64,000 bases of DNA from Kapaibacterium sp044224925 (GTDB lineage Bacteria > Bacteroidota > Ignavibacteria > Kapaibacteriales > Kapaibacteriaceae), in assembly GCA_044224925.1 (NCBI GenBank), contig JBGAJM010000001.1:372001-436000 (forward strand), given 5' to 3'. Both the position numbers and the translations under genes were made by a program. Below the pieces are notes generated by a model. The model saw only the letters and a list, made by a program, of their open reading frames with translations, was not told where the DNA came from and searched no databases. How positions within the stretch are numbered: position 1 is the first letter of the stretch; every line of letters begins with the position of its first letter. Shown here one piece after another: positions 27,648 to 36,066 of this stretch.

Positions 27648-28829
27648 TCAACTCGTCGGTTGCACCCGCTCCGCAACGCGTGGGGCGAGGGCGATGAGCG
27701 TTGGTGTGACGATCATGGTGAAGATGATGGAGACGAGCATGTTCTGATAGTCGGCGGCGTTGATGACGCCGTAGGAGAGACCGGCGGAGGCGAGGACGAA
27801 GGAGAACTCGCCGACCTGGGCGAGGATGATGCCGGCCATGACCGATGTGCGCACACCTTGCTTGAGCGAACGAAGGATGAGCATGACGACGATGGCATTG
27901 GCCGCCAACACGAGCACGGCCGTGAAGATGTTGTAGGGGAGCCACGTCCACGAGACGTTCACCAACAGACCGATCGAGAGGAAGAAGACACTGGTGAAGG
28001 CATCGCGCATGGGCTCCATCACCTTGCCGATGGCATGACCATCATCGCTGCCCGCAATGGCCACACCGGCAATGAAGGCACCAAGTGCCATGGAGAGTCC
28101 GGCCGTGCTCGTGATCCATGCCGCACCAAAACATAATGCAAGTCCGCCAAGCACGACCACTTCCGGTGCCGTGTCGCGCGTGACCACATGGATGATGCGT
28201 GGGAGGAGGAAACGCAGACCGAACAGCATGGCACCCGTGACGCCAATGAGCATGCCGATGCGCAAGGCGATCTCGCCCACTTCGATGGAAGCAGAGGGGG
28301 CAAGGAGGGTGACGACGATCATCATCGGCACCACGGCAATGTCCTGAAAGATGAGAATGCCCACGACGGCGCGACCGTGCGGTTCGGTGAGCTCACCGCG
28401 TTCTTTGAGGAGCTTTGTGCAGATGGCCGTCGAACTGAGTGCCATGGCCATTCCCACGAGCACGGCCCCGTTGAAGGAGATCGTGCCTCCCGTCCAGTGC
28501 GATGCAAGATAGGCGCCGGTGCCGATGACGATGGTCGACGCGAGCACTTGGAACGGACCGCCGACGAGAACGATGGATCGAAGCTTTGCAAGATCGGTGA
28601 TGGAGAATTCCAGTCCGATGGTGAAGAGCAACATCACCACACCAAGCTCGGCAATGGACGACATCACGGCACTCTCTTGGACGATGCCAACACCACTTGG
28701 ACCGAGGATCAAACCGGTGACGATGAGCCCGATGATGGGCGGCATGCGAAGGCGACGGAACAACACGATGATGATCGTTGCCGCAACGCAGAGAAGGACG
28801 AGCTCGTCAAGAAAATCAAAGGAGTGCAT
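27648..28829 (-). CDS. Monovalent cation:proton antiporter (CPA2/Kef type)
   Basis: A 393-residue inner-membrane transporter with about 12 helices. Family landmarks include the opening LRMPPIIGLIVTGLILGPSGVG, the helix LGVVMLLFTIGLEFSITDL, and the re-entrant MALSSTAICTKLLKERGEL with FQDIAVVPMM. No C-terminal TrkA-N (RCK) domain is attached, unlike full-length KefB/C. It exchanges Na+ or K+ for protons; the ion is not decided by the sequence. The start at 28829 is chosen over 28892 because the upstream residues are unlike the family. Confidence 0.92.
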   Translation of the reverse strand: MHSFDFLDELVLLCVAATIIIVLFRRLRMPPIIGLIVTGLILGPSGVGIVQESAVMSSIAELGVVMLLFTIGLEFSITDLAKLRSIVLVGGPFQVLASTIVIGTGAYLASHWTGGTISFNGAVLVGMAMALSSTAICTKLLKERGELTEPHGRAVVGILIFQDIAVVPMMIVVTLLAPSASIEVGEIALRIGMLIGVTGAMLFGLRFLLPRIIHVVTRDTAPEVVVLGGLALCFGAAWITSTAGLSMALGAFIAGVAIAGSDDGHAIGKVMEPMRDAFTSVFFLSIGLLVNVSWTWLPYNIFTAVLVLAANAIVVMLILRSLKQGVRTSVMAGIILAQVGEFSFVLASAGLSYGVINAADYQNMLVSIIFTMIVTPTLIALAPRVAERVQPTS

Positions 28830-28843
28830 ACGGCAAATGTACA

Positions 28844-28874
28844 TTGCAAACGCATGGCAATTGCAGTATGTTGT
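28844..28874 (+). promoter_or_regulatory. Likely promoter of the 28880 gene
   Basis: TTG at 28844-28846, a 20-base spacer, then TATGTTGT at 28867-28874, close to the Bacteroidota TAnnTTTG box. The start codon comes five bases after the box, implying a leaderless or nearly leaderless mRNA. Confidence 0.6.
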
Positions 28875-28879
28875 GCGCC

Positions 28880-30355
28880 ATGAATACGCCAATTGTTTCT
28901 ATCCTCACACTCTTCTTCTGTTTATCGTTCGTTTCTGTTCATGCACAGTGGGATGATAGCAGTCAAGTGCAGCTCAAACTTCGTTCCGGTATAGATATCA
29001 AGGATTCCGGATGGCAGTCGCCGACGGCTCGACTGGTACTTGATCGGTTCGATCGGATGATCCTCGTTCGCATCGGACGTGTGGTGCCCGACTCAATGTT
29101 CTCGTTTGTTCTTGAACGTGTGCTTCCGAACGGTATGCATGATCCGTCGTTTGGAAACGAGGGCATTGCGATCATACCATTTGACTCCAGACCGCATGGA
29201 CCACTACACGGGGTGTTTTGTGATGACCAAGGTGCGATCGTATTGATCGTAAGCGTTGGTCCTACGGCTGTGTTCACACGCCTTCGAGAAGACGGTGCGA
29301 TTGACCGTACTTATGGTGACAACGGGTTTGTTCGACTTGATAGTACACTTACGTGCGGAAAGTATGAGGGCGCCGCCACCGGACACAACGTATCTCTCGC
29401 TTGTACAAAGGTTGTAGATGACACGACGAAACGATGCGTTCTCGTACGAGTATCCGAGCGTGGTGTAGTTGAGGTTGAACCATACATATCATCTCGATGC
29501 GATAGGGTGCTTCTCTATCACAAGGGTGAACAATTCCTTGGCACGATGAAATCGATCGTAAAGCTCGACAGGAACGGCCTTGTCGATACGAATTTCGGTG
29601 GATTTGGAAGCGTACGATGGAGGAGATTTAATGGCCAAGGAATATTGAATGATCTCATCCTCTATGACGACACCACCTTAGTCGTTCTCGATGAAGAGTA
29701 TAGCCAGGAATCTCCTCCACTAGAGAGCGAGTACGCCATTCGCTACTTTGACACGCGCACTGGCGAAGATCGTGGTGTTGCATACATTCCGTTTGAATAC
29801 GTCGCCGACCCCCAACTATGGCTCCACCGGCTTGTTGTGGACGCGAACGGCACGTTGTATGCTGGAGGTGGATTTCTAGAACGTCGAGACACGGCAAAAA
29901 CGTATCCGACGATCTACAGTTTTGTCAATCGGACGGAACCGAATCGGGCCTTCTATGACACAGCTCAATACTCCCTTCCGCGGTCGTACGATTGCTTTAT
30001 AACGGACATGAGGCTCAACTCGCGAGGGCAATTGATCCTGTATGCCTGGTACGACAATCTCGTTCGCATCGGCGAACCAATGACCAGTGTACCGCCAACG
30101 ATCGAGTTACCTTCACTTTCGGTGTCACCGAATCCATGTGTGGATCGGGTGGTGTTGCGTGCATCGTTTCCTTGCGCCGATCTACGGTATGAACTCATCT
30201 CAATGCTTGGTGTGGTCGTACAGTCGGGTATCATTGAACAGGACGGTTCCTTGGAATTCAGCCCTGCGGTGATCAAAGGAGCGTATGGTTTGCGACTCCA
30301 AACGAGAGATCAATTGGTGCGAAGTGCGATCATCTACGTAACACGACATGATTGA
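28880..30355 (+). CDS. Delta-60-like repeat surface protein, T9SS
   Basis: A 491-residue protein starting at 28880 with a signal peptide (MNTPIVSILTLFFCLSFVSVHAQ). The body has delta-60-type repeats, less regular than in the 15330 protein (VLERVLPNGMHDPSFGNEGIAI; TRLREDGAIDRTYGDNGFV; LDRNGLVDTNFGGFGSVRW). The end is a T9SS sorting domain (VSPNPCVDRVVLRASFPC ... IKGAYGLRLQTRDQLVRSAI). It is divergent from the antiporter gene, 50 bases apart. Confidence 0.82.
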   Translation: MNTPIVSILTLFFCLSFVSVHAQWDDSSQVQLKLRSGIDIKDSGWQSPTARLVLDRFDRMILVRIGRVVPDSMFSFVLERVLPNGMHDPSFGNEGIAIIPFDSRPHGPLHGVFCDDQGAIVLIVSVGPTAVFTRLREDGAIDRTYGDNGFVRLDSTLTCGKYEGAATGHNVSLACTKVVDDTTKRCVLVRVSERGVVEVEPYISSRCDRVLLYHKGEQFLGTMKSIVKLDRNGLVDTNFGGFGSVRWRRFNGQGILNDLILYDDTTLVVLDEEYSQESPPLESEYAIRYFDTRTGEDRGVAYIPFEYVADPQLWLHRLVVDANGTLYAGGGFLERRDTAKTYPTIYSFVNRTEPNRAFYDTAQYSLPRSYDCFITDMRLNSRGQLILYAWYDNLVRIGEPMTSVPPTIELPSLSVSPNPCVDRVVLRASFPCADLRYELISMLGVVVQSGIIEQDGSLEFSPAVIKGAYGLRLQTRDQLVRSAIIYVTRHD

Positions 30356-30484
30356 GCGCAACAATCTCAGGGGCACTTCAAATCGACTGGACTTCACCGA
30401 TGAGATTGTCGGATATTCTGCTGAAAAAGACACGAAAATAGGGATCGACAATTGAGTGCACAGTCGCACCGATCTGATCGGACT

Positions 30485-30532
30485 GCTAAGGTTTTGCTAA
30501 GGTGAAATGGAGGTCTAAAGTGTCGAGGTTGC
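30485..30532 (+). promoter_or_regulatory. Direct-repeat activator-type promoter upstream of GT87 gene
   Basis: GCTAAGG occurs at 30485-30491 and again at 30496-30502, an 11-bp phase, as part of GCTAAGGTTTTGCTAAGGTG. AGGTTGC follows at 30526-30532. The same elements with the same spacing occur at 33193-33240. An 11-bp direct repeat is typical of OmpR/PhoB-family response-regulator sites; that assignment is inference. Confidence 0.65.
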
Positions 30533-30560
30533 ATGCGGTCACACCAACGAGGATACCGCA

Positions 30561-31865
30561 ATGCAAACCCATATTGTTCGAACGATCTATGTCATTGGTG
30601 CGATAGGCATCGGCCTTCTGTGCGGGACATATCTTGTCGTGCACTACGAGCTTGCCATGGTGAACGGACATCCGCCCTACACTGACCACGACGTGTATCA
30701 TCAGGCGGCACTTCGGTGCGCCGAGCATTCCGAGCAGCTCTACTCTGACGCCACGCATACGTATGAGAGTGGGGGAACATTCAACTATCCTCCGCCCGCC
30801 GTGCTGCCCTTCATGCTGCTAGCCCCAATGGGTCGGACTGCTTCGTACATCACGGCCTCGACCTTCAGCCTTGTGTCCAGTCTGGCGCTGACGTTCGTGA
30901 GTTTGCTGCTCCTGCATCGTCTTAGGCACAACCCTCTCCGCAGAACGCATATCATCCTTGCGGTCGCCACATGGTTGTGCTTTGCGCCGGTGTGGCAGGA
31001 TGCGAAGCACGGGCAGGTGAATGCGTTCGTGTGTTTGTGTTGCATGCTGTCGGTGCTCTTGACACTGCAGCGTCGTCCGATCCTTGCCGCCCTCTGCATC
31101 GTTGTTGGAACATGGCTCAAGGTCTACGCTGTGATCATGCTCGTACCCATCGTTCCCTTGCTCGTTGCACAGGCGCGACGTACGCATTCCATGGTCGACG
31201 TGGGGCAGGCTCTGGCAACGATGGTCTGGCCAGTAGTGCTGAGTTTGGTCGTGATGATCGGTGCCTTGCCATGGATCCCGATCGAGTTGTATCGGACGTA
31301 TGCTACAAACGTCTTTCCATCACTCTCATCCTATACAGGACTCAACCCGCTCAACCAGTCGCTCATCGGTGCCTATGCGCGGTTGAGTACAACGTCGACA
31401 GATCTGGCGACCACGGCATTCGTAGTTATTCCCGGATGGTTGCACACGCTCCAGTCCGTTAGCATCCTGGCCATTTCATCCTTCATCGCCAGGGCAAGTT
31501 GGCGTCAGACGCATCATGTGATCAATCTGTCCGTCTGCATCCTGGCAATGATCCCTATCCTCTCGTCATACGGATGGGAATACACCTACATCTTCTGTCT
31601 GCCACTCACGATCATAGCTGTCATCACGGTGCTCGGCGAAGCAACAGCGCATCGTCGGGATGTGTGGCTGCTCTGCGTGGCACTGCTAGCGTTCGCGATC
31701 CCGAAGCCCAACGACACCATGTTGCATGCGATGGCGACATCAAACATGTCGTGGTTTATCCACATGCTCACATTCCGATACATGCTGGCCGTCAGCTGCC
31801 TCCTTGTGATCCTGATCTCACTTGGTCGATTCGCGTTCGCCACGCATCGGCGCATTTCTCTTTGA
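30561..31865 (+). CDS. GT87-family membrane glycosyltransferase (DUF2029)
   Basis: A 434-residue protein with about ten hydrophobic helices. The family signature is the extracytoplasmic loop with TDHDVYHQAALRC and the motif FNYPPPAVLPFMLLAPMG, characteristic of polyprenol-phosphate-dependent alpha-mannosyltransferases (GT87). It would add a sugar to a lipid-linked or surface glycan on the outer face of the inner membrane; donor and acceptor are unknown. Its promoter carries a distinctive 11-bp direct repeat shared with the small gene at 33277. Confidence 0.85.
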   Translation: MQTHIVRTIYVIGAIGIGLLCGTYLVVHYELAMVNGHPPYTDHDVYHQAALRCAEHSEQLYSDATHTYESGGTFNYPPPAVLPFMLLAPMGRTASYITASTFSLVSSLALTFVSLLLLHRLRHNPLRRTHIILAVATWLCFAPVWQDAKHGQVNAFVCLCCMLSVLLTLQRRPILAALCIVVGTWLKVYAVIMLVPIVPLLVAQARRTHSMVDVGQALATMVWPVVLSLVVMIGALPWIPIELYRTYATNVFPSLSSYTGLNPLNQSLIGAYARLSTTSTDLATTAFVVIPGWLHTLQSVSILAISSFIARASWRQTHHVINLSVCILAMIPILSSYGWEYTYIFCLPLTIIAVITVLGEATAHRRDVWLLCVALLAFAIPKPNDTMLHAMATSNMSWFIHMLTFRYMLAVSCLLVILISLGRFAFATHRRISL

Positions 31866-31907
31866 CGGAGGTGAAGAGGATTCTTGTCCCGCAAAGGGAA
31901 ATGACCG

Positions 31908-32552
31908 TTAACGCTCGATATCGATCTGTTTATCCGGTAACATCATGGCAATGAACAGATCGAGATCTGAGGACATCAAATTGAACTCCGGCGTCACAAC
32001 GCGCGGTATCATACTTCTGAACTGCGCTATCTTTGTCGTATCAACAGTCACACCGAGATGTCGTGCGAGAAGAAGTCCCAACGTCGAGGTCCTGGTCATC
32101 CCTCTGACGTCGGCGGCCTCGACCGGGTCGATGACGACATCTCGACCGATCATTGCACGTCCGATCAGCCTTCTCGCGTTTGTCGTGTCGCCGAGTCGAA
32201 GATATAAGCAAGTGATATAGAGAGTATCAAAAAGCTTTCGACGACTCTTGAACCGTTCATCGAGTGCAACGTCTAGTGCGCGTTGATGATATCCATGAAA
32301 TGCCAGGCATCGATACGTGGCTCGAACAAACAATGTGCTGATCGTATCACACGATAGTTCCGTTCTTGTCAATTCGTAGAGGTCACGCATATTACTCGAG
32401 TCGACGTTCTGATGCGGTATCCGGAGTATCCGTTGTATTTCCCGATATTTATCCGTGCAGTTACTTGTCTCCTTCGATGCACAGGACAAACAGATCACCA
32501 CTGTCATACATACCGACGCCACCATTCCTTTGCCACCCATCATCGTTGCCAT
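31908..32552 (-). CDS. Hypothetical lipoprotein
   Basis: A protein of 214 residues from the ATG at 32552 (in-frame ATGs also at 32579 and 32543). A lipoprotein signal (MVASVCMTVVICLSC, lipobox near residue 24) is followed by a helical domain. Segments such as FVRATYRCLAFHGYHQRALDV and LYITCLYLRLGDTTNARRLIG look like TPR-type helix pairs. Envelope-anchored; function unknown. It is divergent from the membrane gene at 32633 and A+T-rich for the window. Confidence 0.65.
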   Translation of the reverse strand: MATMMGGKGMVASVCMTVVICLSCASKETSNCTDKYREIQRILRIPHQNVDSSNMRDLYELTRTELSCDTISTLFVRATYRCLAFHGYHQRALDVALDERFKSRRKLFDTLYITCLYLRLGDTTNARRLIGRAMIGRDVVIDPVEAADVRGMTRTSTLGLLLARHLGVTVDTTKIAQFRSMIPRVVTPEFNLMSSDLDLFIAMMLPDKQIDIER

Positions 32553-32632
32553 TCCACTTTTCCTGATCAATAAAACCAATCAACAAGAATACACAATAAC
32601 GGACACTGGACCGACCTTGGAGACTTGTAAAG

Positions 32633-33148
32633 ATGCACTACTCACAGATCGTATATGATTTTGCAGACCGTCAGCCCAGCTACTTCGTGATGTTGTTCCC
32701 ATTGATCTTTGTTGTCATGAGCATGGGAGCCTTCCTGTTTTACAGATACGGGATGAAGAGTCCGGCAACGATGGTCATTGATCCTCGCAAGCGAACTATC
32801 GGCATGTATGTTTATGCCGCTCTCACGTTGTTCACCGCGATTGTCTCTTCCGGGATGATCTACCAAACAATACACAGCTACGATGTTACAAAGACCGTGT
32901 ATGAGAGCGGGCAATACCGCATTGCCGAGGGCATCGTTGAACAGTATCACCCCATGCCGATAGAAGGCCATGATACAGAACGCTTCACAGTACAGGATGT
33001 CCAGTTTGTGTTCTCTCCCAATGATCCAATGTATGGTTACAACACTCCCGCTTCCCATGGCGGTGCGATACGTTCTGGAGCCCATGTGCGGATATCATAT
33101 TTCCACGATGGCATAGATAATGTGATCCTGAAGCTGGAAATGGAGTGA
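32633..33148 (+). CDS. Small membrane protein of unknown function (DUF3592-like look)
   Basis: A 171-residue protein with two transmembrane helices (SYFVMLFPLIFVVMSMGAFLF and IGMYVYAALTLFTAIVSSGMIY) and a C-terminal soluble domain from about 85 (QYRIAEGIVEQYHPMP ... HVRISYFHDGIDNVILKLEM). The soluble part has the short beta-barrel pattern of membrane proteins where 'G.V..Y.P......E.F.V....F' precedes 'G..VRI.Y..G..I..L'. Neither partner nor activity can be inferred. It is followed by a short gene with its own promoter. Confidence 0.7.
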   Translation: MHYSQIVYDFADRQPSYFVMLFPLIFVVMSMGAFLFYRYGMKSPATMVIDPRKRTIGMYVYAALTLFTAIVSSGMIYQTIHSYDVTKTVYESGQYRIAEGIVEQYHPMPIEGHDTERFTVQDVQFVFSPNDPMYGYNTPASHGGAIRSGAHVRISYFHDGIDNVILKLEME

Positions 33149-33192
33149 GTCGTGTCTTGCTTCAAACTCGTCGTGTTTTCGAGGCTTCCATT

Positions 33193-33240
33193 GCTAAGGT
33201 TCTGCTAAGGTGCGCGCAGGTGCTGCATCTCCTAGGTTGC
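33193..33240 (+). promoter_or_regulatory. Second copy of the direct-repeat promoter
   Basis: GCTAAGG at 33193-33199 and 33204-33210 (11-bp phase), with AGGTTGC at 33234-33240. The offset from the first repeat to AGGTTGC is 41 bases, identical to the copy at 30485. It lies 67 bases before the start codon of the 39-residue gene. Confidence 0.65.
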
Positions 33241-33276
33241 TGTTGTCATCCAACGCACAACCACAGGAGAACACTC

Positions 33277-33396
33277 ATGAACGAGAGCACATTGATCGGC
33301 GTCCTGCTATGCCTCGTGGGCTTCCTCATATCCATCGGTGGAGCATGGCATATGTATCACGCAACCGAAGAGCGGTGGCACCGCTTTCAGAGATGA
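33277..33396 (+). CDS. 39-residue single-pass membrane peptide
   Basis: A short gene with an excellent ribosome site (AGGAGA at 33265-33270, six bases before the ATG) and a recognisable promoter. The product has one hydrophobic helix (LIGVLLCLVGFLISIGGAW) flanked by a short acidic N-terminus and a charged tail (HATEERWHRFQR). A frame continues upstream to 33145, but the ribosome site points to 33277. It is probably a small inner-membrane regulator; the target is unknown. Its last 10 bases overlap the end of the convergent nuclease gene. Confidence 0.7.
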   Translation: MNESTLIGVLLCLVGFLISIGGAWHMYHATEERWHRFQR

Positions 33397-34517
33397 CCGT
33401 CGGTGGATGCTTCTGATCTTGCGGGTTGTGCAGAACCGGTGGGGGACTCATAGGACTTCGTGCATGCAATCAAAAGGTCGGCATGCTTATAGAAGTCATC
33501 GATGTCATTCATTTCGAAGCGGGTCTCTTGCCGACTTGCATCAACGGCAACCACAAACTTCTTCGTTCCCTTGTAGTTCAATCGGCAGATCGGTTTACGA
33601 TTGTTGTCGTCGAGCAGGATGGAGCAGTAGGTGACGCCATCGCGGAGCGCAATGCGATTCACGTCGACGGTATTACGCAAGATCGCCTTGATGGTGTAGA
33701 ACGAGTCCAGCTCCTCTTGCGTCGTTTCAACGCCTGCCTTGCGATCTGAGGCCTCGACAGGTTCCGCTACGGTGATCGGCTCCTCTAACGTACTCACGTT
33801 AAGATTCTGCTTGTTCATTGCGAGAGTGAGGCGATCGTCGATGGCATCATTGATGTACTGCGTAAAGGTGCCTTTGACGAATTCCTTGAATTGCTCGAGA
33901 ACCTTGGCAGTCACAGAACCATCATACACCTGCTTGGCGAAATAGCGGGTAAAGTCGTCGGAGGGACTCTGGAGTTCCTTGAGGATGATATTGCGAATCT
34001 CACCTTTGTACTTGAGCTCGCTTGCCGTATTTAGAATGCTCTCGAGATTGAAGTAGCTCTTGTGGAACTCTTTCAATTTCTCGATCTGGTCATCCTTGAT
34101 CTCGTCCAAACGGAACTCAAAGAATGGCTTTTCATCCATCTTGTTGGGATTCTCGAGATCCGTATAGAAGCGATAGACGATGCCATTTGTCAAGATCCCA
34201 AATCGAGCCTTCGACACATGGAAATAGCGAAGGAGTTGGCCATCGTGCAGCACAAGATTCTGTTTCCAATGCTTGCACTCAACAAGGATGATCGGCTTCG
34301 AATCCATGAGGATGGCATAGTCGATCTTCTCACCCTTTTTAATGCCAATGTCGGCAACATATTCGGGGACCACTTCGAACGGATTGAATACATCGTATCC
34401 CAGCGCACGAATGAACGGCATGATCAGCGCGTTCTTCGTGGCCTCTTCGGTTGAAATGCTGTCTTTGAGCTTACCTACTTTTTCGCCAAGCTCTTTGATC
34501 TGATCTCTGAAGTCCAT
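33387..34517 (-). CDS. Solitary HsdR_N-type restriction endonuclease domain protein
   Basis: A 376-residue protein starting at 34517 (MDFRDQIKELGEKVGKL; GAGGG just upstream). The N-terminal half is the type I restriction HsdR nuclease domain of the PD-(D/E)xK fold: catalytic residues in KIDYAILMD and IILVECKHW (Asp, then Glu-x-Lys). No helicase domain follows, and no hsdM or hsdS is nearby. The C-terminal part (about 250-360) is the accessory domain common to stand-alone members (AILRNTVDVNRIALRDG ... YKGTKKFVVAVD). It contains an AEPVEASDRKAG linker. It may act in defence or DNA turnover. Confidence 0.85.
   Translation of the reverse strand: MDFRDQIKELGEKVGKLKDSISTEEATKNALIMPFIRALGYDVFNPFEVVPEYVADIGIKKGEKIDYAILMDSKPIILVECKHWKQNLVLHDGQLLRYFHVSKARFGILTNGIVYRFYTDLENPNKMDEKPFFEFRLDEIKDDQIEKLKEFHKSYFNLESILNTASELKYKGEIRNIILKELQSPSDDFTRYFAKQVYDGSVTAKVLEQFKEFVKGTFTQYINDAIDDRLTLAMNKQNLNVSTLEEPITVAEPVEASDRKAGVETTQEELDSFYTIKAILRNTVDVNRIALRDGVTYCSILLDDNNRKPICRLNYKGTKKFVVAVDASRQETRFEMNDIDDFYKHADLLIACTKSYESPTGSAQPARSEASTDGHL
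33750..33768. repeat. Small GC-rich repeat-like insert in a nuclease linker
   Basis: GGCCTCGACAGGTTCCGCT (complement encodes AEPVEAS) is close to the short GAGCCTGTCGAAG-type element dispersed through many bacterial genomes. Here it codes for an unstructured linker between the two domains of the nuclease. No other copy was seen in the window. Confidence 0.4.
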
Positions 34518-34599
34518 GGTACCCTCATGATTCTTTTGTTGCGAACTATGCAGTATCTGCACTATGTGTGCTCTACGAACCCACCGTCGATTCCGGCTG

Positions 34600-35073
34600 T
34601 TACTTCTTCACATGCCCGTCGATGACAGCGTCGACCGTGGCAAGGGAGACATTCTCGTAGAAGTCTTCGTTGATGGCGATCATTGGTGCGCCACCACAGG
34701 CGCCCATGCATTCGACCTCTTCGAGCGAGACGGTTCCGTCGGCTGTGGCTTCGTTATGACCGATACCGAAGCGCTGCTTCACGTGATCGTAGATGGCCTC
34801 GCCGCCTCGCAACATGCAGCTCACATTCGTGCACACTTGAATGTGGTGCTTGCCCATGGGCTTCTTGAAGTACATGGTGTAGAACGAGGCAACGCCCTTG
34901 ACGTGCGACGTTGGGAGTTCCATCACATCGGCCACAGTGCGCACCACATCGTCCGAGATCCAGCCCCACTTCTTTTGTGCCATGTAGAGCACCGGCATGA
35001 TGGCCGCCTTCGGATGCGGATACTGTGCCTTGAGGGTGGCAATGGTGGCGAGTTCGTCGGACGTAAAGGTCAT
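34600..35073 (-). CDS. nuoE: NuoE-like [2Fe-2S] subunit of an NADH-dependent oxidoreductase
   Basis: A 157-residue protein of the complex I 24-kDa family: a helical N-terminus (DELATIATLKAQYPHPKAAIMPVLYMAQ) and a thioredoxin-like domain. The four cluster ligands are present: Cys81 and Cys86 (VCTNVSC), Cys122 and Cys126 (ECMGACGG). It normally docks on NuoF and accepts electrons from FMN. No nuoF, nuoG or hydrogenase gene is adjacent: the flanking genes are a nuclease and a divergent outer-membrane protein. The start at 35073 matches the family; an ATG at 35109 is less likely. Confidence 0.93.
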   Translation of the reverse strand: MTFTSDELATIATLKAQYPHPKAAIMPVLYMAQKKWGWISDDVVRTVADVMELPTSHVKGVASFYTMYFKKPMGKHHIQVCTNVSCMLRGGEAIYDHVKQRFGIGHNEATADGTVSLEEVECMGACGGAPMIAINEDFYENVSLATVDAVIDGHVKK

Positions 35074-35144
35074 GGTTCTTCGTGCGTGGTGTTCAGAAGC
35101 GAAACTCAACGCAGCGAAAATAGGGAATCGTGGTAAATTCTCGC

Positions 35145-36056
35145 ATGCGACGCCTCTTCACCATCCTCATCCTTGCCGCCTTGCCATGCCTTGAAGGCCT
35201 TACACTGCATGCGCAGGACCTTGATCCGAGGGCCTATGCCAAGATGCCGGTGGACATGACGCTGCTGGTGGCAGGGTTCTCGTATTCGGAAGGAAGCGTG
35301 GTGACGGATCCAACAGCGCCGATCCAGAATCTGCAGGCCGTGATGCGCGGGGCAACGCTGGCCGCTGGACATACGTTCTCGCTGTTCGGACAGACGGCAC
35401 AGGTGCTCGTGTCGCAAACGTATGTGTGGGGTCTTGCATCGGGCACCGTGTTCAGTACCGACATGTATGGAGAGAAGGGCGGCTTCGGTGATCTCCGTGT
35501 GCGCTTCTCCACCTTGTTCTTCGGAGCACCGGCCACAGAGCGTGCGAACTTCAAGCCGCAGGAACGCACCACCGTCCTTGGTGCCAGTGTGATGGTGCAG
35601 GCGCCGACGGGCTCGTATCAGCCAGAGAAGCTGATCAACATCGGCAACAACCGGTGGGCCTTGAAGCCTGAACTGGCGCTTTCACAACCATTTGCTGAGC
35701 ACTTCCTTCTCGATGTGTACGCGGGCGTGTGGTTCTTCACCACGAACGATGCCTACTATCCGGGAACATCGGAGCGGAAGCAGAGCACGATGCCGGTGTT
35801 CCAAGCTCACGTGAGTTATAACGTGCAGCCGGCTTTGTGGGTGGCCTTCGATGCAACGTACTATGTGGGAGGTCGGTCGACGGTGAATGGCGTGCTGCTC
35901 CCCGACGAACAGAACAACGTGCGCGTTGGCGGAACGCTCGTGGTGCCGGTGGTGGCAGGGAACTCGATCAAGCTGGCCGCAAGTACGGGAGCCATTGTGC
36001 GCGGTGGTGCGAATTTCACGACGTTGTCGTTGGCGTGGCAGACCTCGATCTTCTGA
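35145..36056 (+). CDS. Outer-membrane channel, MetA-pathway/transporter-like
   Basis: A 303-residue protein with a signal peptide (MRRLFTILILAALPCLEGLTLHAQ). The mature part opens DLDPRAYAKMPVDMTLLVAGFSYSEGSV and shows long amphipathic strands throughout, ending LSLAWQTSIF. This is the pattern of the Phenol_MetA_deg outer-membrane barrel family, proposed to help hydrophobic compounds cross the outer membrane. TAAATTCT at 35134-35141 just before the start may be a -7 box. It converges on hpnD, 10 bases apart. Confidence 0.78.
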   Translation: MRRLFTILILAALPCLEGLTLHAQDLDPRAYAKMPVDMTLLVAGFSYSEGSVVTDPTAPIQNLQAVMRGATLAAGHTFSLFGQTAQVLVSQTYVWGLASGTVFSTDMYGEKGGFGDLRVRFSTLFFGAPATERANFKPQERTTVLGASVMVQAPTGSYQPEKLINIGNNRWALKPELALSQPFAEHFLLDVYAGVWFFTTNDAYYPGTSERKQSTMPVFQAHVSYNVQPALWVAFDATYYVGGRSTVNGVLLPDEQNNVRVGGTLVVPVVAGNSIKLAASTGAIVRGGANFTTLSLAWQTSIF

Positions 36057-36066
36057 CCGAGTAGGA

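Noticed and set aside
30362..30409. Matching ACAATCTCA and TGAGATTGT after the delta-60-like gene
   Set aside because: The loop would be about 30 bases and there is no T-tract, so it is unlikely to be a terminator.
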